Shown here piece by piece: positions 46,863-57,747 of a stretch of DNA of 64,000 nt. Source of the stretch: Rhinopomastus cyanomelas (taxonomy: Eukaryota > Chordata > Aves > Bucerotiformes > Rhinopomastidae); NCBI GenBank assembly GCA_013400115.1, contig VXBP01005054.1, forward strand, positions 682,001 to 746,000, given 5' to 3'. Position 1 is the stretch's first letter, and each line of letters opens with the position of its first letter. The notes beneath the pieces are model-generated. The model searched no databases. It saw nothing but the letters and a program-made list of their open reading frames with translations, and was not told where the DNA came from. The position numbers and the translations under genes were made by a program.

Positions 46863-49800
46863 TGACTTGAAATTAATACCTGTAGTCAAGTAGAGGGTTG
46901 AGTTTAGCATCACAGTGCATCTCTGCAGATGTCTGCCAGCATGTGTTTGACACTACAGCCTAGGGCAGTAGAGGCTGCAGCTGCACCACCAACTGGAGAA
47001 ACTTCTGTGAGCAACTCCTTCAAAATTTCTCATAAAATGTGCCTGAGGCAGGGCCTAACAGTCATGTCACATAATGTTTTCAAAAATGCTTAAGCTGTGA
47101 AACAGCTGCAGAGCTAAGGTGTTTTCTAACTACTTATTGATCCTCAGTCTTAATGGTATAAACAGTTCTACTGGTCTTTGAAGCCTTAAATTGAAAGAAA
47201 CACAAAGCTTTCCATTTTGGCTCCATCAGGTAGTGGTTTTCAAGGATGGGCGACTAACAAGAACCATCTACAAGGATTTAAGGCCTCTTAAGTAGCCTTT
47301 CCAACTGCAAAGATGAAGGGGTATTTATGAACTGCTTCAGCCAGTGGATTTAGAGAGGTGGGTAATAGGCAGGAAGAAGACAGATGCAACTTTATTGCAG
47401 ATGTGTTCTCACAGCACCTCAGAGACATGGGAGCATCCTAAGCCTTGCTTCAGGCAAAATAAGTACTTGTGCAAAGTTAAACTGTGCGTAGAGCGTTCAG
47501 TTTTATGTGCTCACGTGGAACGTGTTGAGATGATTGCTGCTGAGTGTTCTTTCAGTGTGCACAGACAGTGCATGCTGTGTCTCAAGGTGGCCTGATGCTT
47601 TCTCGTTGCACAGTATTTTAAAACCTCTGTTCCAAAAGAGGGGCAAACCCCAAAGGTCATTGTGAACAAGATATGAAGGAGAGCTCTCAGCAGTATTCTT
47701 TGTTGGTAGCCTGGGTTTTTGTTCTAGTTGGCTGCTGTCTTCCATTGCTGAGTTCCACTCATCTCTCCCAAGCACAACATATCAGGGCATCTACACTGTA
47801 CTGGAAGGAGCTGCAGAGGACTCCAGTGGTGGCAGGGAAAAGGCTATGCAACAGAAAAGAGTATGGAAATGACTATGAAAATTGTTATTCTTATTGGGGC
47901 GATAGTGTCACAACAAGAGTTTAGGAGCAGAGCGGTTGATATGCTCAGATTTTCTACAGTGCTTCCTACATATTAGATCATTTCTTGGAGCGTAATGCGA
48001 AGTCTTCCAAAGTGTGTAGAGTGGTAACAGTCCCCCCAGCCCACTGTGCCATTTACTTAACTGTGTGGCCTCTAGATAAAGCTGTCTTTTGTCCGGGAAG
48101 CTGGTCATCTGCAATGCTGAGGCTTTGCAAGCACGAGTTTGCTCCTGGCAATACCTGTTTACTGCAACTGATGTAGAGAAGGGAATTGGAAAATGCTGAC
48201 ACAAAACACCAGTCAACAGGTGAGTTCATGCCTGCATCAAGCAGAGTGCTTCCGGATGGAACTGCCTGTCTTGGCAAATGTGAAAACATCATGCGCTTAC
48301 TTAGCGGGCTCTATCAGGAACTTGCTTTTCTTCTGCTTCCCTGGCTACTGATTAAAACATACCTTCTGAAAAGGCTTCCAAACTCAAATGAATGCTGTTT
48401 GGTTTTTTTATAAAATATTCTTGCTTTCTGCCTTCCAGATATCATACACTCTGGGCTGCTTTCTGTTTGTGGTAGTCACTCACTCTACATTTCTCTCACA
48501 AGCTTTGGCAGTTTTGGGATGAGGCACTGTCAGCCTGTGGCTAGCAGTGGCTCTGTGGTGTGAACTGCAAATGGCTGCCTTGGTGTGGCTGGAGAACAGA
48601 AGGCGTGACTCTTGGAGGCTTTGCTGCTTTCCTTGTGGGTTGTCAGTGGAAACCAAACTTGGTTAAGGTGACTCAGACTGCCGCTCTACAGGCCTGCGTG
48701 CGTGCCTTTAACCCACTGCTCTTCTAGGGGTTGCTTTGCGTCGGCTTCTCGTTCATGGCTTTGTGCTTGGGCACGGAGTGCTCTGCAGTAGCAGAAGAGT
48801 AGGAACTTGCTCATCACGTTATACTCTGACACTGATTTCAAATGTTTGATGAGGCAGCTAAGCTTACTACTATTATGCTAAACTCCAAGGTACTGACAGG
48901 CTGTACTCAGGGGAGATGCTGATGGTATGTAATTTGCTCTTAAGTCCATATATGTAATTCCCTCTGCTGAGACAAAGCACTGAAGGAAAAGCTGAAATTC
49001 ATGCACCACATTTGTTCCTGTGTCAGACGAGTTACACCGGGGATTAATCTGATGAAGGCTTTTTATTGTCGGACATCAGAATTTGATCAGAAGTGCCACC
49101 TGTTGTCAGTAGTCTGCTTCTATTTTCCAAAGTGTATGCTGAGTTTGGGCTTGCCTTGTGCTACTTCACAGCTAGGTACCCTGGTCTGCAGAAGAAGGAT
49201 GCCTTCTTCACTTGCATCATTATGCCCGTTTCCAAGCACCGCTTGTTTCTGTGATCCCCATCTGCCTATTGTAAAAATACAGCTGCGTGTTGTGTAAAAC
49301 ACAACATTTAATTTTCCTGTTTTAAAAACCCCTGTAAGTCAGGAAGACTCTGAATTTTGTTAGAGGTTTTTTTTTCTACTTTTCCATGACCTGAGTAATT
49401 TATGGGTGATGCAAACTCACCGAGAAATGTGTCTGCTGCCACAGTAACCCTACGTCAAGAATTCAGAAGACCGTGTAGTTATTTGGTTTAGTCTTTCATG
49501 TTTCTACAGTGAAGTGTGAGTGATTCATACCGCTCACACGCGAATATTAGATTTGGCCTGCTCTGCAGTGAAAGTCAAAAGCTATAACCTTGATGTGGGA
49601 GAGCTATTACTCTGCATCTTACACTTTGCCCTCTTATCAGTTGATTCAATCTGCAACCTGTTAGTTTTGATGGATGGAACCGTTGAGGCTGAAGGCTGAC
49701 CTTGGAATAAGTGCACCAAGACCAAAGATGTTGTGATGGTTATGTGTTAGCTACAGTTATCAAATCTTTGGGACTTCTTATGGCTGTCTCTGCAGTCTTC

Positions 49801-50804
49801 ACTGCCAACCAACCTCTTGTGCTAATGCTATAGACGATAGGGGAATTTTCTGGGAAACTGATAAAACTAATAACCTCTCTGACCTGAAAGCTCTAGGGTT
49901 TTTCCGTCAGTGTAGAAGCAATTTTATATGAAGGAGGTTGTTTCTGTAGCTTTCACCTTCCAAAGAAAGGGAAAAGAAGAGAGAGACCTGAAGCACAGTT
50001 GAGAAACCAAAAGAGAAACACGAGGAGTTTCTAATGCAGCATCTCAGATGCCCAAGGATGAACAGATAATGGAAAGGCTACACAATTAATTATGTTGCTT
50101 TCTTGACAGCAGTGAATCCCCTTGCCCGCCATGTCAAGAAATGCCCCATTCAAGAAAATAATTAAATAGGATCTCTTAATGGTGGACACTTAGTGTCTGG
50201 ATTGTATCTCGTAATATGTTTGACAGGACACAGCAATCAATTCAGCAAGTCTGTGTCTCGAGGGGCTGTTCCTTTGTTAATAAACATAGGTCGCTTTCCA
50301 GCTGTTACAGAACCGAGGGGTATTTTATGCAGATAAGCAAGGATTTTTTCCTTTTTAATGTGCAAAAATCAATTATTTGCCATGTGAGAAGTTTTTCTCT
50401 ACCTTCAAGGGTTGCAAATGGCTTGGCTTTGTATTCTCTGATTGGCAGCTCTGTTAACATTCAGTCTGATAAAAACAGGAGGTGAAATCAACTTTTTTAC
50501 TTCAGTTTTCTCTTCTAGCTTGTATAGAAAACTCAAGAAAACTTTAGTGTTCTCTTTCAGCAGAGCTTTGGGTGGATAACTGAGAAAATATTGCGATAGA
50601 GAGCCTTGCATAAAGCACAAGGGTCTCCCTACTGCTGTTTCTTTAATTTTAAAATTATGTGTGGCGGATCTTATTTTTTAGTTTAGCAACTCAGAAGAGA
50701 AAGCACTGAGAGTTTCTTAGAGGTTGTTACCGATATTTTTTTCCATTTGCAGCTTTTGAGAAAAACTACTGCCTGCTTGTGTCTGCGTTTTCATATGTGT
50801 CCTA
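46863..50804. other. Intergenic stretch, no gene recognised
   Basis: About 3.9 kb without repeats I recognise. Frames of up to about 100 codons occur on both strands around 47.5-48.4 kb with no motif. Confidence 0.5.
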
Positions 50805-51098
50805 ATGCAGAGAGGTGGAGGAGGGGGTGTTGGTCTCTTCTCTCCAATTAGTGATGATAGGACAAGGGGAAATGGCCTCAAGTTGTGTCAGGGGAGGTTT
50901 AGATTGGATGTTAGAAGGAAATGATTTACTGAGAGGGTGGTTAGATACCAGGGAGGTGGTGGTGTCACCATCCCTGGAGGTGTTTAAGGAACGAGTGGAT
51001 GCGGCACTTAGGGGTATGGTCTAGCAGTTAGACACTAGGAGAAAAGGTTGGACTCGATGACCCTAGAGGTCCTTTCCAGCCATGATGATTCTATGAAA
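50805..51098 (+). repeat. CR1 LINE 3' end
   Basis: Shows 'gataggacaaggggaaatgg', 'gggaggtttagattggatgt', 'caccatccctggaggtgttt', 'gttggactcgatgaccctag', 'aggtcctttccagccatgat' and 'gattctatga'. It is a 5'-truncated tail. Confidence 0.92.
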
Positions 51099-51878
51099 TT
51101 AGGGTATTTTACTAAATATTTAGGAAGTGTCCAAGAGGAAAAAATGGCATAGTTAATTGCTTAAAATGTGATTAAGGGCTGTACAGAAAACTTTCTTATT
51201 CAGTATCTACAGTTAGCAGTTTGTTTACTCCTTACAGTGGTGTTTGCTATATAAACTAGCACATGAAAAACTAAGTGAAAGGCATGCTAAAATCTCCTGT
51301 TCTTGTCCCAAAAGGCATATTCAGTGGAGACTGTCTGCGTACCTCCACTCAATTAATGAAATTGAGGGATATAATACATATTTTATGTTTCATAAAATCA
51401 ATTTAACAGCTTACCGGTGATCTTGTTCTTTCCACTCCTAGTTTTCTATGGTCTGAGCAATTTATGGGTGGTGCAAACTCATCACCATAAGACCATAAGA
51501 CTTAGAAAATGCTGTGCTTTGTGTATGCTCCTGCATTACAGAACAATTGCAAGTGGTGAGGAGCAGCTCCTTTCTTGCAACTCCTTTTACATTTTTGGCC
51601 ATGTTCTGTTTTGTGGCTTCAGTGATACTTTGCTGGACTCTTTAAGCACTAGAAGTACAGTGTGTCCTGGTCATGCAGTGAGAAGGAGTGCATCCCCTCA
51701 CAGCACTGCAGACTGATGTGTGCCTTACTGAAAGTTCAAGCCTTACTGAAATTTCAGAGTCATTTGAAAAATCTTGGAGGATGATTTTAAAACCAAAGGA
51801 AATATCAGTTGAATTCATTTTTAGTTTCATGAGTGTTAGTCAAGTTGAACTACCAGAAATCTGTAAGTCATTACTTCA
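51099..51878. other. Intergenic stretch, no gene recognised
   Basis: A 99-codon + frame at 51417 has no recognised motif. Confidence 0.45.
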
Positions 51879-51980
51879 TAGAATCATAGAATCATTAGGG
51901 ATTGGAAGGACCTTGAAAGATCATCTAGTCCAAGCCCCCTGCCAGAGCAGGATCACCTAGACCAAGTTGCACCTGGATAG
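51879..51980 (-). repeat. CR1 LINE 3' tail, antisense
   Basis: Contains two copies of the terminal 'atagaatcat' unit, then 'agggattggaaggaccttga' and 'aggatcacctagaccaagtt'. Confidence 0.9.
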
Positions 51981-53400
51981 GAAGAAATCATATTCCTCTG
52001 AAGTCAACACAATTTCAAGAGCTTTCTGAGAAAACTTTTCTAATTGAAAATCCCTGATTTGCCATAAGAAAAGCTTCAGCAGAAGCATATTTTGTCCTTT
52101 CAGTATGACTACAACTTCTGATCAAATAACAATTTCTTTCAACTAATAATAGTATAAATCTTATGCAGATGCTCTTTCTGGTGTAACAGGAACAGGAGCT
52201 TTTAGTTTTATGGTATCCTTCTTGGCTAAAGGCGACATGCTTGAGTAAGAAGGCAAACATGGTGAGTTATGATGGCTGAGCTTTGCTTAACTGTACCACA
52301 TCTATTATTAAAACTCACCTTATCAGTTCATGTTTCATATGTGTTTTATTTGCTCACTAAATCCCCAAGATAACTTTCAAGAACTATTTCTTTAGCCATA
52401 GTTTTGCAGTGTTTAACTGCTGTTCTCTCCTGTGCAAATGATTTCTAAAATATGAAAGAGATACTTTTTTGTGATTGTTCTTTCAGCTGCAAACTCGGTC
52501 ACGTTCAGTGCTTTAATGACAAGTGGCAAAGATACGGAAACACTAGAGTTTGGAAGAATACACCAAATGACCAAGGGAAGTTTGCAGTCAAACCAGAAAC
52601 AAACACCTAAGCCTCTTCATGGATATGGACACAGCTGTAGAACAAATGGGTATGTTTCCTCTTACGTAATTTTCCTTTACTACCTAAAGGCTATCCTGAT
52701 GCATCTAAAAGCTACGAAAAGCTTTCTTCTGCGTCTCTAACCTCTTTTGTGAGGATGGAAAAACCCTTCACAAACTCGGGGCATGTCACCTGTTACCAAG
52801 TAGCTGCTCATGCAATGAAATGCCATCTCATGTATGGACGAGAATGGAAGAAGCTGAGGCTGGTTAGAATTAATAATGACTGTTAGGTGAAACTTGGGAA
52901 GGTGAAATACAAGTACTTAAAGTGTGCTATGGCCAGGAAACGAACTGTCTTAATGCTTTAGAAAGAGAATGTTCTTAATCAAGAGTGATCAGAATATGGC
53001 TGTTGCAGCACAGTGACCAGCAAGGGCAAAGTGAGATATCAGTTCGTGCTGTCTCAGAGAAGTGCAAGCTCAGCATTTCCTCAGCATTCCAGTAGTGCAG
53101 CTAGAGCCTGATACACCTTATTGGGAGAGCTGGTAAGATAAAACTCGTAGGTCACTTCTGTATTGACTTTCTTGAAGACTGCTTACTCAGGTGAGACACA
53201 GTGAGACTGTGGTAAAATAGGAGATGTTTATGCATCAAAACTTTTGTAAATGGTTTCCTTGCATAAAATGTCGTGATTTCTATTGCTAATAGCAAAAGCC
53301 CCATCTTATTGTCTAGGCTGCAGCCTGACTCTGTCCTGTATACTTCTTTTAAATTGTTTTTTCCTTGGAGCCCAAAATCCTGTTGTTCTATCAGTGTCAT
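51981..53400. other. Intergenic stretch holding an exon-like island
   Basis: Holds the candidate exon at 52487-52649 (see findings); otherwise nothing recognised. Confidence 0.4.
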
Positions 53401-53409
53401 TGTTTAATG

Positions 53410-53950
53410 TTGTGGGACTGACCCCTGACGTGGCAGACAGCTTGGGATACACGGATTGATTTCCCCGGCTGATAGGGGAGCGCCTGCATCGCTGCTTTGT
53501 GATCTCGGCTGGTGGGGCATGCTGCTTTGGCAGGCTCACTGTGTCTCTGCTGCTCACGCATGTTCAGATGGCTTGTGTGGTGGAAAAAATTTCCCCCCCT
53601 TGTCTTTTCCCCTGTAGCTCCTCCGCTCCTCCAGTTGGGGTTTTCTTTTCTAATTGACTCTCTCCAGATCCAGTCCTCCGGGGCTTGGATCATTATGCCC
53701 TGCAGTCACTTCCTCCCTCCTCCCCCACTTCTTGTTTTTATTTTTTCTTTATTAATTTTGTGCCCCGTTTCCTTTTCTCCCTCGCTATGTGGTAGCTGTT
53801 TGTGGCTGCAGCCGGGGCTCCGGCCTTTTCTCTTCTCTCGCGTTTTGCCGGCCGCGGGGATCAAAGCGGCGGCGGCCGCGCTGCTCGTTTCGGCAGGCTG
53901 GCTGCAACAAGCCTCCCGGTGGCAGTAGTGGGTTTCTTGTGCTTCTTCCT
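53410..53950 (+). promoter_or_regulatory. CpG-rich island, candidate promoter/first exon (possibly SFMBT1)
   Basis: CpG density rises from about 53410 and peaks at 53815-53895, with clusters such as 'ccggccgcggggatc' and 'gcggcggcggccgcgctg'. These contrast with tens of kilobases of CpG-poor flanks. This is the composition of a vertebrate CpG-island promoter. In vertebrates SFMBT1 follows RFT1 in the same orientation, and the distance here (about 41 kb after the RFT1 stop) is plausible, so this may be the SFMBT1 5' end. That name is synteny inference only: no MBT-repeat coding sequence is seen downstream within the window. The 138-codon frame through the island (53512-53928) is probably composition-driven. 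Confidence 0.5.
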
Positions 53951-55884
53951 GCCTGCGCTTGGTAATAAAACCTTGCACTTTTCCTGATGATGTGTTTGTC
54001 CCTGGTTTTTTGCACGTCTGAAGACCCTGGGAAATCTAAGCCAGGAGAGTCAGCAGTACTGCGGTTGAGTCTTAAACGTTACAGGAAAACCCAGGGTGCG
54101 TCGGCTTCAGCATCAGTTGTGCTTAACTCGTGTAATTTCCCCTATCCCTTTAAGCGGGGTTGTGTATTAAATCACATGTGGTTTTGAAGGGTGGCTGCCC
54201 TTCAGAGCATGTCAGCTAAAGGATTTGAAGATGAAAGACAAGATGTGTTTTATGCACTAGTATGGGTATCATTTTCCATAACTGTGCTGCTAGCACTTAG
54301 TGTTAGCACTTAGTTAGCACTAGCTACTTTCTGTACCCTATTCACTCCGCTAATACCAAAGAACTTCTGCAAATTCAGAGGAATGTGAAGGGTCTAAAGT
54401 TTTAGATGAAGTGGTACCTGGAAAGCCATTTCATTTATTAAAGAACCACAGTGCAGAGATCCACATAAACGTGTGGTGTTTAAACAGAATAATTACCCTT
54501 TTCATTTTTTAAAGAAAAATGTCAGAAATTGTTCTTGTAATTAAAACCTTAATCTTCTACAGGGATTTCCATTTTATATTGCTAAGCTCTGGAAAGGATT
54601 CCATCAAACTTGCAAACATACCCAAACTTGCAAAGAGAAGAAGTAACTGCACCTCAGAGGCAGCTTTTGGGTTGGTGAAGTCTGTCTTTCAGCCTGCAGA
54701 GACTAAAAGGTAGAGTGATTAAAAATTGTCGTAGAACAGGGGAGGTATTTTGAGAGCCCTGTTTTCTGCTCCTCCACCTTGCCTTCACCAACAGGCTCTT
54801 TGAACCGGTTCACAGCTTTCTTGAAGCACTTTACATAGGTCACTTCTGTTTGCTTTTCTAAGGTGGCAAGCCTGATAGAGGTTTGATAACCCTAATTTCA
54901 GTGTTTATTTTGAAGTCACACTGATTCAAATTATATAAATGTTCTGAAATTCAGTGTATGTTTGCCACAGTAGAGCTGCAGCTTCAATCCTATTGGAAAC
55001 TGGGGATAAATCACAATTTAGCAAGTGTCATGGTATGAGCTAGGAGTGATGCAGTAGGAGGAAACATTGGGGCAGCAATTTCCACACCTGTCAGAAGATC
55101 TGGGAGAAATTGCTGACTGGATTTGCTGAAAAGGAAGAGGTTGGTGGCAGGAGAAAATTCTTGATGATGTGACTTGTTTCTCTTTTTTAACCCAGCATGC
55201 CAAAGTCTGCACAAGTCATGAACCCACGCGTCGCATGTTTTTTTAACAAAGATACCTTTAACACATTATTCCTGGTTTAGCACAAAGTATTGGCAAAACC
55301 TTTTACTGGGAAAGTAAGCACAGTAAAACCCACAGATTCTGAACGAACGATTTCACAGTAAGGTTGATGGATTATTGCTGTAGCTTGCTTCAAGTTTGAA
55401 GAAGTCTTGAAACAAATGTTTGAACCCAGAAATTGAATCAAGGTCCAGATGTGACTTTTTAACCTCTGCCTATTCTGCTGGCTAAATCCAGTTGTTAGCA
55501 GCAGTTTTCAGTGGTAGTTTTCATTTGAAGGGGGATATGAAACAAAGAAAAAGCCAAGGAAACGAGCTAGCAAAGGACACAGGATCCGCAGTTTTATGGC
55601 TCATTGCAGCGCTCTTTATATCATCTTAACCTGACTTGCACGTGCAATAGTCTGATCTTTCATACATGGAAACAGAAGCTTTGAGTTGTCTTTCGTAGCC
55701 TGGGCTATTTCCTAAGCTTTTAAGAAAATCTAATTAAAAAGAAGTTGAAATGACCAACAATTTTCATGCCAAAGGCCCTGACACGTAGCAATGTTTTTCC
55801 TTCTAACTCATGGATCCTGCCTTGTAGTTTTGTCTTGTAGAGTTTGCAGATGAGTGGAAGCTTGGTAAATCTTGGAAGCTTGGA
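53951..55884. other. Stretch 3' of the CpG island, no coding exon recognised
   Basis: It could be first-intron sequence if the island is a + strand promoter. A short triplicated 'ttagcact' motif occurs at about 54291-54325. Confidence 0.4.
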
Positions 55885-56321
55885 ATGGTAAAGGGGCTGG
55901 AAGATAAGCCCTATGAGGAGAGGCTGAGGGAGCTGGGTATGTTTAGCCTGGAAAAGAGGTTGCTCAGGAGCGACCTTATCGCTGTCTGTAACTATCTAAA
56001 AGGTGGTTGTAGTCAGGCAGGGGTCAGTCTTTTCTCCCTGGCCACTGGAGACAGGACAAGAGGACATAGTCTTAAGCTCCATCAGGGAAGGTTTAGACGA
56101 CATTAGGAAAAGATTTTTCACTGAAAGAGTGATCCAGTTTTGGAATGAGCTGCCCACAGAGGTGGCTGAGTCACCATTCCTGGAGGTGTTCAATGTTAGG
56201 CTGGATGAGGTGCTGAGTGGCATGATCTAGATGCTAGATGTTAGGATTACTGGGTTTTTTTGGATTTAGGTTGGACTGGATGATCTTTAAGGTCTTTTCC
56301 AACCTTATCATTACTGTGAAT
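55885..56321 (+). repeat. CR1 LINE 3' portion
   Basis: Starts at the end of ORF2 ('aggctgagggagctgggtat', 'gtttagcctggaaaagaggt') and continues through 'gccactggagacaggacaag', 'gtgatccagttttggaatga', 'caccattcctggaggtgttc' and 'ggttggactggatgatcttt'. It ends 'catta' + 'ctgtga'. Confidence 0.92.
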
Positions 56322-57623
56322 GTAACTTCACATTTTCTTTCAGTTTTAATCTAACAGTAAACTGGGGCTTGAACACGTGGTCATTTGCTTCATTATAAAA
56401 TCTTGAATGTATGTTATCTTCTGTCAGGAATCATGGAAGGGTTGTTTGTAATTCTGGCTCTTGTTAAAAGATTCACTCAATTCATGGATGGTAAGAGTTC
56501 AGCTATCTGGAAAATTTACTTGCAATTGGCTTTTTCGATATAAATTTTTGTGTAAGTAGAGCTTTATGGGAAGTAATCTAGTGGCTGTTTTCTAACAGCC
56601 ATAAAAGGCTCTTTTGAAACTTGTGGAATTTGACTGCTGTAAAGCATAAAACTCCTGAAAGGCCTGCTTGGTGATTTTCATTAGATAACAATCTTCACTT
56701 GTTTCAGTGTGTAATTGATGTGGGTAATAACTAGTGTTTTAGAGAGTGAATGAGTTTGATTGATCACTGCAAGAATAAGAAGCTTGCCTAAATTAATGTT
56801 TCAATCAGCTTTTGCAGCAGATACCAGCCAGCCAACCTGTCCTTCATGCTTGCTTCTCTTGTTCCGCTTGCTGTTACAATGCCTTATGAGGCAGCTTCTG
56901 TAAATAATTTTTAAAGTTTAAATTATCATATTCAGTTCAGTATAGTTAGGAATGTTAGGTGCAAAGGTGAGACTCAACAGAGTAAAGTGGTGCATATGAG
57001 TAAAGATGGTATTAGTCAAAGTTGTAATTAACCGTTTTCGTATGACAGGATGGAGCACGAGTATTTATCTCTGTGAAGGGATCCCATGGCTGTGCTGTAA
57101 AGAAGTGAGATAACAGTCAGTCTGAATGAATTCATAGCCAATGGCACTGTAGTCCCACTTCAGTTGGGAAATGGAGGAACTGTGATCTGGAATAGCTCAG
57201 GTATGAGTAGAATCACATTGCTGCCCTTCAGTATGTATGCATCCCCCCCCTCACCTCTTCAGCTGAAGAGGGACAGAAAATGAGCTTTCCCACTTCTTGG
57301 ACAAAGTGTGCTTTATTAATTTATCAATTACCATGATTACTGGGAAACATTGAGCACCATCATCCCAAATCTTGTTTTATGGATGGTAGTTGGAGATGAG
57401 TGCTGGGGCACAGTCAATCTTGCTAGGTGTACTCAGATTTTCAGACTTTGTGTGAGGTGTTCTTCCCTGGCCATGTTAGGTGAGCACCATTTAGGTGAGC
57501 TTAAAGGATCGTCGTGAAATGCCTTTGAAGACTTACCTAAAGTACCTGTACCTAAAGACTGCTGAAGTGGCACTGGGGTGCATGTTGCTATGACTGTAGC
57601 TTAGAAATTCTTGATGATGAGAC
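56322..57623. other. Stretch with one exon-like 63-nt segment, otherwise nothing seen
   Basis: 56428-56490 is bounded by a good acceptor and donor (see findings). No repeats recognised. Confidence 0.4.
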
Positions 57624-57747
57624 TAATCATAGAATCATAGATCATTAGGGACTGGAAGGGACCTAGAAAGATCATCTAATCCAATCCCCCTGCCACAGCA
57701 GGATCACCTAGACCAAGTCACACAGGCACACAAGTCACACAGGAATA
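57624..57747 (-). repeat. CR1 LINE 3' tail, antisense
   Basis: Shows 'atcatagaatcatagatcat', 'agggactggaagggacctag', 'aagatcatctaatccaatcc' and 'aggatcacctagaccaagtc', then a local 'caagtcacacagg' duplication. Confidence 0.92.

Noticed and set aside
53512..53928. 138-codon + frame
   Set aside because: Coincides with the CpG-rich island, with antisense frames open as well. Composition explains it and there is no family match.
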